64,000 nt of DNA from Mucilaginibacter pedocola (GTDB taxonomy: Bacteria > Bacteroidota > Bacteroidia > Sphingobacteriales > Sphingobacteriaceae). The stretch spans positions 434,001 to 498,000 of the forward strand of contig NZ_MBTF01000012.1 in assembly GCF_002013915.1 (NCBI RefSeq). Reading direction: 5' to 3'. Below, in pieces: positions 53,613 through 62,036 of the stretch (positions within the stretch are counted from its first letter, which is position 1; each line of letters begins with the position of its first letter). The translations under genes and the position numbers were made by a program. The notes beneath the pieces are model-generated. The model was not told where the DNA came from. It saw only the letters and a list, made by a program, of their open reading frames with translations, and did not search any database.

Positions 53613-55574
53613 TTAGTTCAACACTGCTGCCCAGCCACCGTTGCGCACCATTTTGATGTTTAACTTATCACCGGCTTTAACCTGCATAGTTTTCTTACGG
53701 TAGTCCATTGCTTGTTTACCGGCGTTTATTCCATCTTCAAAATAGGTCATGGTGTAGGTTTTGCCTTTCTCTAAAAAGTCGAAATTCAGTTCTACATTCC
53801 TGGTTTGCTCTTTACCATTGGTTATGCCGCCTATAAACCATTGGGCACCTTTTCGTTTGGCCACAACTGCTAATTCGCCCACAGTAGCTGCTAATACTTT
53901 TGTATCGTCCCAGGTGGTGGGCACACTTGCGATAAAGCTTGTGCAATCGGGGTTGCGGTAATAAAGGGTGGGGTTATCGGCCAGCATTTGCAATCCGCTC
54001 TCAAATACTACATACAGTGCAAGCTGATAGGCCCTGGTACCTACCCCCGAGGCATTGGGCCGTGCGGCCCTGTTCACGTTAGGCTGCATATTGATCATGG
54101 CCCCCGGCGTAAAATCCATCGGGCCAACAGCATTCCGTATAAATGGCAGGTAAATACTGTTATCTGGCGTACAGCCGCCCATTTGTTCCAGCCCGCGAAC
54201 GCCCTCGTACGAAAGGAGATTGGGGTATTTGTATTCTAAGCCCGATGGTTTGAACGCCCCATGATAATCAACGAAGATCTGGTTCTTAGCCGCTTCCTTA
54301 ATTACGTTCTCATAAAAATTGACCATCCACTGATCGCTGCGATCCATAAAATCGATCTTAACCCCTTTAATGCCCCATTCGCGGAAGGTTTTGAAAAGAT
54401 CCATATTGTTGTGCACGGTAAGCCAAGTGAGCCAGAGAATAATGTTCACATTCTTAGTTTTACCATAGCGGATCAGTTCTTTAACATCTACTTTCGGATT
54501 AGGCGTATAAGGGTCGGTAGTGCTTTTAGCCCAGCCTTCATCCATTACGATATATTTGATGCCGAATTTGGAAGCAAAGTCGATATAGTATTTATAAGTA
54601 TCCAGGTTATAACCCGATACAAAGTTCACGTCATCGCCGTAAGGTGTAGCATCGTTCCACCATTCCCAGCTTGCCTGCCCGGGTTTTATCCAGGAGGGGT
54701 CCTGAATTTCGCTCTTGGAGGCAAGCCTCAGGGTCATGGTATTTTCTAAAAGCTGTTTATCATCTTTAGTGACAACAAAGTAGCGCCACGGGAAACTGCG
54801 GGTGCCCTTTGTTTTAGCGATATACTCCGCTGACTTTATGATATTCTGACTACGATCGCCATCCGGAACTGCTTCGAGAGGGGCTTTAGGAAAGGTGCCG
54901 AAAGCACCGCTTCCGGTGCCTTTTAAGAATATGCCGGGATAATCAGCTAAATCTGATTCGCTGACGAGGATCTTGTATTGATCTTTTGTATCTATCAACA
55001 CCGGTAGATTAGCCATCTTATCGGCCTCTTTCCAGGCCGTAGAGGCAATATGCTGATATGGCTCCTCATAAGAGGTTTTAAAATCGCCATTGAGCTGAAA
55101 ATGTAATAAATACTCCGATGGGAAATTGATGGAGATATCCTCGTTCATTACCTCCACGTCGCCTTTTTTGCCGGTTATAAAACGATAGGCGATACCATCA
55201 TCGAAAGCGCGAAACTCTACGGAATAATCTCCTTTAAATTTAAGCAGCAGATCATTGTAGCTATTTTTCACATCGGCGAACTTCAATGTGATGTAAGGCT
55301 TTATTTGTTCATCAACCTTTGATCTTTTGGCGGAGATCAATTTAGGGTTTGCGCCGAGGGAGCCATTACCAAGCGTTAAGCCTAAATGGTTATTTGATAA
55401 TAATTCGCGGTTGCCGCCGCTTACCGAATAGTAGATCTTGTCGCGCAAATTAATGGCCACTTTTACCTGCCCGTTGGGCGATACCAATTCTATGGGTTTG
55501 TTTTGCGCATACCCCTTTGTTGAAAACGCCAGAAATAAAAGCAACAACTTGAACACGTTATTTTTTAAAGTCAT
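53613..55574 (-). CDS. GH97 family alpha-glycosidase
   Basis: The product has 653 residues with a signal peptide (LLLLFLAFSTKGYA). It has the GH97 N-terminal beta-sandwich, a TIM barrel and a C-terminal beta-domain. IKYIVMDEGWAK, the Asp in GVKIDFMDRSDQWM and the Glu in LSYEGVRGLEQMGG are visible. The Asp in KIDF fits the nucleophile of the retaining alpha-galactosidase branch (BtGH97b) rather than the inverting SusB type, so alpha-galactosidase is more likely. The gene is the last of the minus-strand run, 18 bp after GH92. Confidence 0.9.
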   Translation of the reverse strand: MTLKNNVFKLLLLFLAFSTKGYAQNKPIELVSPNGQVKVAINLRDKIYYSVSGGNRELLSNNHLGLTLGNGSLGANPKLISAKRSKVDEQIKPYITLKFADVKNSYNDLLLKFKGDYSVEFRAFDDGIAYRFITGKKGDVEVMNEDISINFPSEYLLHFQLNGDFKTSYEEPYQHIASTAWKEADKMANLPVLIDTKDQYKILVSESDLADYPGIFLKGTGSGAFGTFPKAPLEAVPDGDRSQNIIKSAEYIAKTKGTRSFPWRYFVVTKDDKQLLENTMTLRLASKSEIQDPSWIKPGQASWEWWNDATPYGDDVNFVSGYNLDTYKYYIDFASKFGIKYIVMDEGWAKSTTDPYTPNPKVDVKELIRYGKTKNVNIILWLTWLTVHNNMDLFKTFREWGIKGVKIDFMDRSDQWMVNFYENVIKEAAKNQIFVDYHGAFKPSGLEYKYPNLLSYEGVRGLEQMGGCTPDNSIYLPFIRNAVGPMDFTPGAMINMQPNVNRAARPNASGVGTRAYQLALYVVFESGLQMLADNPTLYYRNPDCTSFIASVPTTWDDTKVLAATVGELAVVAKRKGAQWFIGGITNGKEQTRNVELNFDFLEKGKTYTMTYFEDGINAGKQAMDYRKKTMQVKAGDKLNIKMVRNGGWAAVLN

Positions 55575-55592
55575 AATTTCAGTACTATCCTA

Positions 55593-57746
55593 TTATTTTG
55601 TTACTATGGCTATGTTCCCACCCTGCTTAAACAGATCGTGTTTCACAAAATAGCCCTTTAATTTTTTCCCGTTCACGTTAACGGAGGTTATGGCACGGCC
55701 TTTTCCGGGTTTGGTAATGGTTATGAATTTGCCGTTACTGGTACGCCATTTTACCTCATCAAAAAGCGGTGCGGTTACAATATACTCGGGGTCGGTAGCG
55801 GAGAAGGGATATAAACCCAGCGAGCTAAATACATACCAGGCCGACATCTCACCGGCGTCATCCATACCACTAAGCTCCAAACCTTCGTCGCCTATGCCAT
55901 AAAGATCATTCATGATATGGTCTAAGATCTTCTGCGACTTCTCGGGTTTATTGATGAATATGTATGCGAAAGGCGCCTCGTGGTCGGGCTGGTTGCCCTG
56001 GCAATACTGGCCTATCATGGTCTCTACGTTACGGGCTATGTAAGTAGGGTTCCAGGGCAGAGTGAACAACGAATCGAGTTTAGACTCGAAGCCTTTTGGA
56101 CCGCCGTAAAGCTGAATTAAGCCCGGCATATCGTGCGGGGCGAAAAAGGATACCTGCCAGGCGTTGGCCTCCCGGTACATATATTCGTAATAGGGAAATT
56201 GCGGATTGAAAGGTTTTATCCATTCACCGTTCTCCAGCCGGCCACGCATAAAACGAGTGGCAGGGTCGAACATGTTTTTATAGTTTTTAGACCGTGCCAT
56301 CAGGATGCGGTAATTAGCTGTATCGCCCAGTTTTTTTGCTATCTGTGCTACCGAATAATCATCATAAGAATATTCCAGTGTTTTAGATACTCCCGCTTTG
56401 GCCTTGGTTTCTACCTGAGGGTTGGGAATATCGGGGTCGGATATATAACCTTTCTCGATATACTCTTTAACGTACGGCCTTGCGCCGCCTTCAACATTCG
56501 CATTTCTGAGCAGTATTTGATAAGTCGCCTTTATATCGAAATCGTCAATTCCCCTGAGGTAGGCCCCGGCGATGGACGACGCACCATGGTCGCCATGAAA
56601 AAAGGTGGGAATAAAGCCCTTCTTCTCCCCCACATCCTTCATCGACTTGATCACATCAAGCGTAACCTGCGGGCTTACTAAACCCAACAGCACATCTTTA
56701 TTACGGTAGGTATCCCATAACGAAGGCTCGGTATAGTAGTTAAAGCCGGTTTTTACCACGTTCTTCTTAGCATCTGTAAATTCGCCGTTCACATCGCTAC
56801 GTAGGGCCGGCCATAAAAATGAGCGGTAAAGGCAGGAATAAAACATTTGTTTTTGCTTCGCCGTGCCGCCTTTTACCTGTATAGATGATAACAGTTTCTC
56901 CCAGGTTTGTGTAGCTGCCGAACGGATGGCCTCGAACGACTTCCCGCCTATTTCCGTCTCCAGGTTTTGCTTAGCGTTTTCGGCGCTTACGAATGATAAG
57001 CCAATTTTAAGTTCTACCGGTCCGGTACCGCCATCGGCCAAAGTAATAAGCGAATAACCGGTGCGCTTGCCTTCATCGGTATTAACCAACTTTGCGATCT
57101 TGGTATTCAGTACGGCGTAGAAGTATACATTTTCGCCACCCTGAAAACCCTCCACGGCGTTATCGCCAACTTGTTTTATATTCCAGGTTGATACGCGGCT
57201 GTTGGCCTTGCCCAGATCGAAGAGGACCTGCCTGTTGGTATTGTTTTGAAATTTATATTGATGATACCCGCTGCGCAAGGTAGAGGTTAGCCTCACGTCA
57301 ACATGGTAATCATCCAGATACACCTGGTAAAAGCCCGGTGCCGAGCTTTCTTTTTTGTGAGAGAACCGCGAGCCAAACTTATCGCTTCCGCCCGAGACCG
57401 GAAGAATGGGGATGTTGCACAAATTCCAGTGCCCTTTATTTGTATGTGTAAAGCCTAAAATAACCGAATCTTCGTACTGGTAACCCGCGCCCGAACCGTA
57501 GGCCGTCATCGGGCTCAGCTGCACCATGGCATTGGGTACCGAGCTACCGGGGAAGGTTAAACCGGCCCACGAACGCCATCCCTTAGGCAATTCGTAACCC
57601 AGTATTTTGGGATCGTTAAGCGGGGCGGTGCCTATAAAAGTATTTACAAACTTTGTATAAACGGGTTTTGGCTGGCTTTTGGCCAGCGGTATCGCAACAA
57701 AAAACACGGCTGCAATACCTACAATTTTTCTGAGTGGACCTCTCAT
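55593..57746 (-). CDS. GH92 family alpha-mannosidase
   Basis: The product has 717 residues with a signal peptide (about 1-24, IPLAKS). The GH92 layout is clear: VNTFIGTAPLNDPKILGYEL at the start and GMDDAGEMSAWYVFSSLGLY near the C-terminus. The motif has Glu where the divergent GH92 has Gln (AGEMSAWY versus VGQMSAWY), and the N-terminal segment differs, so the two probably have different linkage specificity. It lies 27 bp after the aldose dehydrogenase gene and 18 bp before GH97. Confidence 0.92.
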   Translation of the reverse strand: MRGPLRKIVGIAAVFFVAIPLAKSQPKPVYTKFVNTFIGTAPLNDPKILGYELPKGWRSWAGLTFPGSSVPNAMVQLSPMTAYGSGAGYQYEDSVILGFTHTNKGHWNLCNIPILPVSGGSDKFGSRFSHKKESSAPGFYQVYLDDYHVDVRLTSTLRSGYHQYKFQNNTNRQVLFDLGKANSRVSTWNIKQVGDNAVEGFQGGENVYFYAVLNTKIAKLVNTDEGKRTGYSLITLADGGTGPVELKIGLSFVSAENAKQNLETEIGGKSFEAIRSAATQTWEKLLSSIQVKGGTAKQKQMFYSCLYRSFLWPALRSDVNGEFTDAKKNVVKTGFNYYTEPSLWDTYRNKDVLLGLVSPQVTLDVIKSMKDVGEKKGFIPTFFHGDHGASSIAGAYLRGIDDFDIKATYQILLRNANVEGGARPYVKEYIEKGYISDPDIPNPQVETKAKAGVSKTLEYSYDDYSVAQIAKKLGDTANYRILMARSKNYKNMFDPATRFMRGRLENGEWIKPFNPQFPYYEYMYREANAWQVSFFAPHDMPGLIQLYGGPKGFESKLDSLFTLPWNPTYIARNVETMIGQYCQGNQPDHEAPFAYIFINKPEKSQKILDHIMNDLYGIGDEGLELSGMDDAGEMSAWYVFSSLGLYPFSATDPEYIVTAPLFDEVKWRTSNGKFITITKPGKGRAITSVNVNGKKLKGYFVKHDLFKQGGNIAIVTK

Positions 57747-57773
57747 ATTAATGTAGTTTAGCTATATGTATAA

Positions 57774-59006
57774 TTAATTCTTTTGCACTTTATAAACGGT
57801 TCCTTTGGCGTTTGCCGGCCCCATCTCTTCGTTAGTGAGCATGTATAACTCACCGGCAGGGTCTTCGCCAAAACCCAGTATCCTGATGTTTTCCGGCAGG
57901 CCCTGTAATTTAACATCGCCCCGTTGCCAGGCTTTACCGGCCTTTTGCAAATAATAAACTTTGCCTACCCAATCAGCAAAAAGGTATTTGCGTTTTAGGG
58001 CTGTAACCGTTTTTCCGTTGTAAACATAACCGCCAATTACGCTTATCCCCTCTTTATGGCTGTAGGCGCTTATGGGCATGGTTATGCCTTTAATATCGCA
58101 GCCTGTTGCAGGACTGTAGCATTGCTCAGCCTCTACTATCTTCCAGCCATAGTTGGCACCTTTTGTAATAAGATCCACCTCTTCCCATTGGTCTTGCCCA
58201 ACGTCGCCTGCAAACAATTGCCCGGTTAGTTTATCGAAAGACAAACGGTAAGGGTTGCGGAAGCCATAGGCCCATATCTCGGGCTTTCTATCGGCCTTAC
58301 CTACAAACGGATTACTTTTCGGCACCAAATAACCGTTTGCGGTATTAACATCAACCCGCAGTATTTTACCCAACCAGGTATTTAAATTTTGCCCGTTGCC
58401 AAACTCACCGTGCTTATCGCCCTGGCCACCACCATCTCCCGACGAAATGTATAAATACCCATCGGGGCCGAACTGAATGCATCCACCGTTGTGGTTGCCT
58501 TCGGGTTCGTCGATACTCAGAATAACGCGGCCGCTACCCGGGTTAACCGATCCGTTAGCACTTAGCTTGTACTCAGCAACTACGCCCTTATGGTCTAAAC
58601 CTTTGGCGGCCGGCGCGCTGTAAAACACGTAAAATTTTTTGTTCTGTTTAAATTTTGGATGAAGGGCAATACCGAGCAAACCACGCTCCTCGTAACCACC
58701 GTTCACCTTTATCATCTTATCCCTAAGGTCTAATAGTGGGTCGGCCAGCAGTTTGCCGTTTTTTATAACGCGTATAAACCCGGTTTGTTCAGTTACCCAA
58801 ACATCGCCGTTCCCCGGAAAAGTGATAGCTGTTGGCGAATGTAAGCCATTAGCAATTACACTAACTTTTGCCGTAACTACCGGCATACCGGCGTCGCCAC
58901 CGGTTGCGGCATTAGTAAAGGATAAGAATAGCAAGGCGGCAAAACCCAAAGAGAACAAGGTGCCGAACAGGACTGGCAAAGTGTTAAAACTGCTTCTAAT
59001 TTTCAT
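57774..59006 (-). CDS. PQQ-type soluble aldose sugar dehydrogenase
   Basis: The product has 410 residues with an N-terminal export segment (about 12-33, LFSLGFAALLFLSFTNAATG). The GSDH six-bladed propeller signatures are present: NHNGGCIQFGPDGYLYISSG, then EIWAYGFRNPYRLSFD and GDVGQDQWEEVDLI. It oxidises aldoses at C1 in the periplasm if PQQ is available; no pqq gene is visible here. It is co-oriented with GH2 (34 bp) and GH92 (27 bp), so it may act on sugars freed by these hydrolases. Confidence 0.88.
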   Translation of the reverse strand: MKIRSSFNTLPVLFGTLFSLGFAALLFLSFTNAATGGDAGMPVVTAKVSVIANGLHSPTAITFPGNGDVWVTEQTGFIRVIKNGKLLADPLLDLRDKMIKVNGGYEERGLLGIALHPKFKQNKKFYVFYSAPAAKGLDHKGVVAEYKLSANGSVNPGSGRVILSIDEPEGNHNGGCIQFGPDGYLYISSGDGGGQGDKHGEFGNGQNLNTWLGKILRVDVNTANGYLVPKSNPFVGKADRKPEIWAYGFRNPYRLSFDKLTGQLFAGDVGQDQWEEVDLITKGANYGWKIVEAEQCYSPATGCDIKGITMPISAYSHKEGISVIGGYVYNGKTVTALKRKYLFADWVGKVYYLQKAGKAWQRGDVKLQGLPENIRILGFGEDPAGELYMLTNEEMGPANAKGTVYKVQKN

Positions 59007-59040
59007 TCTGTGGTTTGTATTGGGTTTAGTTTTTATAGTA

Positions 59041-61797
59041 TCAGTTGGTAAAATCGAACCAAAGCGTGCCGCTTACCGGCTTGCCATCGGCATGGTTCTT
59101 TTGGCTTTGCGGGCCCATTACATCTGCCGACTGGAATTTGGTGCCGATAGGTGCAATGGCCGTCATGAACCCTATGCTGCCATCGGGGAAGGCTGGCTCC
59201 ACATTATTGTTGGATAATGCGGCCTGTTCCCTTGCCGGGCGGTACATTTGCAGGTATATGTTTTTATCGCTGGTATAAACCGTGAATGGAGCTTCTTTAT
59301 TTTCGATAACCGCCCAGTTCAACTCGGCATGGTAGCCTTTAAACTCGGGATAGCCCCAGGTTTCGCCGGTTATGGTGTTGTTATATGCCTTGTGCCATAC
59401 GCCGAATTGCTGCCCTTTTAAGCGGTTCTTCCACACACGGAAAGGGCCGCGCCCAAGCCATTTCAATCCGGTTACTTTTTCTTCGGGGTAATTAAAGGTG
59501 ATGCCCATAAAGCTCACGTCGCCTTGTTGCGCGTAGTTGTATTCCAGCTTTACCGGTTGGCCGGGCGTAAAGGTCCATTTAATGTGTAGCGGTGCATCGC
59601 CCTCGTAATTGGCTTCCACAACATACCCGGCCTTATCCGCCTTGTGCGCGAATTGCTTTAACGAGGTATGAACACCCGCCAACACAGGTCCGCCCGAAAG
59701 CGAAACGGTACCCGCCGGTTTAACTACCTGTTGAATATAGCCTGTAGCTTTATCAAAATAATAGCTGACGCCATCGCATTTAACGGCTAACGAATTAGCG
59801 GTCTCGGTAATTTTTACTGCATCAGCATTTGCTGGTGCCGTGTTATTATGAGGTGCTACAGGCGACTGAATGGCCCAGCTCCAGGTGAATATTTCTTTTT
59901 TATCGGGACCATAAGCGCTCAGGTAAAGAGCATCATTTTGTTTCCATGAGGCGGGTAAGCCTAAGTTAAGTGCGCCTTTTTCGCCGGGTTTAAGGTTCAA
60001 AACTGCCGGGCTGCCTGCCGCTTGTACCACTGCTGCCGTAGTTTTGCTTTTTGCAGATGGGAATTTAACCAGCTTCCATTTAAAGCTGCACTGGTTAAAA
60101 TTGGTAAAAGCATACCTGTTCTCTACGGGTATCTTCCCATCAAAGCTCTCATCAATTGGCTTAGCATCAATATACACCGGCGACCATATTTCTTTAATGG
60201 TATAAAAGCTTGCCTCCTTTTCTCTGTGCGGTCCAACAATACCATCGGGAGCATGGTTACCGTCGGCATCATAAGCACCATTCTTATCGGTACGGATGAT
60301 AGCCTCATCTAAAAAAGCCCAGATAAAGCCGCCTGCACTATGAGGATGCTTCATGCTGGCCGCCCAAAAATCATCGAGGGCAGCTCCCGCACCGCCATCG
60401 TAAAGCCCGTGCATAAACTCGGTTGGGAAGAATACTTCCTGCCCGGTAGCTGCTGCTTTAACCATGTAGTTATAGTCGGGGTAATGCTTGGTATCGGTGC
60501 CGTTGAACTTTTCCCAGGGATGTATTACGGTGCGCTTCTGCGGATCGTAAAGGGCATAATCGTTATCCAGCCCTCGGTTCCATCCTCCCTCGTTACCGTT
60601 ATCCCAAAAAACAATGGATGGGTGGTTCACATCGCGCAGCACCAATTCTTTTACCAGCTTGTGCCCTACAATGGTATCGTATTTTGCCTGCCAGCCGGTA
60701 AGTTCATCCAACACATAAAGCCCAATGGAGTCGCAAACGTTCAAAAACTCCTGATCGGGCGGGTAATGCGACATGCGTACCGCGTTGTTGTTCATCTCCT
60801 TCATCAAGCGGGCATCCATCAAATGAACGGACTTGCTTAGCGTACGCCCGGTTTCGGGCCAAAAGCTGTGGCGGTTGGTGCCCTTTAAGATCACTTTGGC
60901 ACCATTAACATAAAAACCATCATTAACCCGCAATTCCACCGTACGGAAACCGAACTTTTGCTGAATGCGGTGAACTACCCCCTGCTTGTTTTTAATGCTG
61001 ACGATGACCTTGTATAAATTAGGGAACTCGGCACTCCACAGTAAAGGCTTATTAAAATTGCCTTTCAATTGGAGGCTGTCGGCAGTTGGGTTGGCCTTAA
61101 CTGTTATTGCTGCCCCCACATTTTGACCGTTCAGTTTTTGTACCTGCGCTGTAATGGTTTCGTTCCCTTTCAGGTTTCGGGCAAATACGTTCAGCAAAAA
61201 GGAGCCATCGGCTTTGGCGTTTATAGATGTACGATCGATAAAGGTTTCGGGTACTATCTCCAGGTAAACCGGGCGGAAAATACCGCCAAGCACCCAAAAA
61301 TCGCTATTCCTTCTCTCCGCATCGTTTACAGATGAATTTGCTGATGTTTTATCAACCGTAACCTCCAGCAGGTTTTTGCCGCCGGGCTTAAGCAGATCGG
61401 TTACATCGTATTTGAAACGGTAAAAAGAGCCCTGGTGCACAGGCCCCGCTTGCTTACCATTTATAACAACCTTGGTATCGGTCATGGAGCCCTCAAAAAC
61501 GATGAATACTTTTTTACCGGTCAAAGCCGGCGAAGCAAATTGAAATTTATAAAGCCCCTGCTCGTTGGCTTTCACTTTATCGTGCCCGTAATTGTAGGTA
61601 CCAAAGCCTTGCTGCTCCCAGTTAGAAGGCACGGCAATTTTTGTCCAGCTGCCGCTCTTTCTGCCCTCGGTACAATAAAAATCCCATTGCACTGTATGGT
61701 CCTTATCTGTACCGGATAGGTATCTTGTAATGGTTTGTTGGGAAAATGCATCGGCGCAGGCCGATAACAACAATAGTTGCAGCAGTAGTTTTTTCAT
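59041..61797 (-). CDS. GH2 family beta-galactosidase-like hydrolase
   Basis: The product has 918 residues with a signal peptide (MKKLLLQLLLLSACADAFSQ). The sugar-binding and Ig domains, the TIM barrel with ILKGTNRHSFWPETGRTLSK and RMSHYPPDQEFLNVCDSIGL, the acid/base Glu in FWDNGNEGGWN and a nucleophile candidate in FFPTEFMHGLY are visible. A long C-terminal beta-galactosidase small-chain-like domain follows. The activity is probably beta-galactosidase, with glucuronidase not excluded. It begins 239 bp after the stop of the next GH2 gene, so it may start a transcript. Confidence 0.9.
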   Translation of the reverse strand: MKKLLLQLLLLSACADAFSQQTITRYLSGTDKDHTVQWDFYCTEGRKSGSWTKIAVPSNWEQQGFGTYNYGHDKVKANEQGLYKFQFASPALTGKKVFIVFEGSMTDTKVVINGKQAGPVHQGSFYRFKYDVTDLLKPGGKNLLEVTVDKTSANSSVNDAERRNSDFWVLGGIFRPVYLEIVPETFIDRTSINAKADGSFLLNVFARNLKGNETITAQVQKLNGQNVGAAITVKANPTADSLQLKGNFNKPLLWSAEFPNLYKVIVSIKNKQGVVHRIQQKFGFRTVELRVNDGFYVNGAKVILKGTNRHSFWPETGRTLSKSVHLMDARLMKEMNNNAVRMSHYPPDQEFLNVCDSIGLYVLDELTGWQAKYDTIVGHKLVKELVLRDVNHPSIVFWDNGNEGGWNRGLDNDYALYDPQKRTVIHPWEKFNGTDTKHYPDYNYMVKAAATGQEVFFPTEFMHGLYDGGAGAALDDFWAASMKHPHSAGGFIWAFLDEAIIRTDKNGAYDADGNHAPDGIVGPHREKEASFYTIKEIWSPVYIDAKPIDESFDGKIPVENRYAFTNFNQCSFKWKLVKFPSAKSKTTAAVVQAAGSPAVLNLKPGEKGALNLGLPASWKQNDALYLSAYGPDKKEIFTWSWAIQSPVAPHNNTAPANADAVKITETANSLAVKCDGVSYYFDKATGYIQQVVKPAGTVSLSGGPVLAGVHTSLKQFAHKADKAGYVVEANYEGDAPLHIKWTFTPGQPVKLEYNYAQQGDVSFMGITFNYPEEKVTGLKWLGRGPFRVWKNRLKGQQFGVWHKAYNNTITGETWGYPEFKGYHAELNWAVIENKEAPFTVYTSDKNIYLQMYRPAREQAALSNNNVEPAFPDGSIGFMTAIAPIGTKFQSADVMGPQSQKNHADGKPVSGTLWFDFTN

Positions 61798-62036
61798 ATT
61801 TATGGCAGGCGTTTGGTGGTAAATGTAAACAGGCGGAGCTGTTTAATACTCGTCAACTAAAACTACACAATAGGTTTTAAAACAAGCCAATAAAAAACTC
61901 ACCGGCCTAATTTGTATTGATATTGTTGCTAACCGGCTTATCTAAAAAGCGCAGGCAGGGGGCTACGGGCCCTTGCGGCACGTACTGCGCCCCCCATCAG
62001 GCTTCTTCGAACCAATTTACCAACTAAATTGTCTTT
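61798..62036. other. Spacer between two GH2 genes
   Basis: 239 bp without a convincing gene, RNA or promoter match. It probably carries the start signals of the 59041-61797 transcript. Confidence 0.4.
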
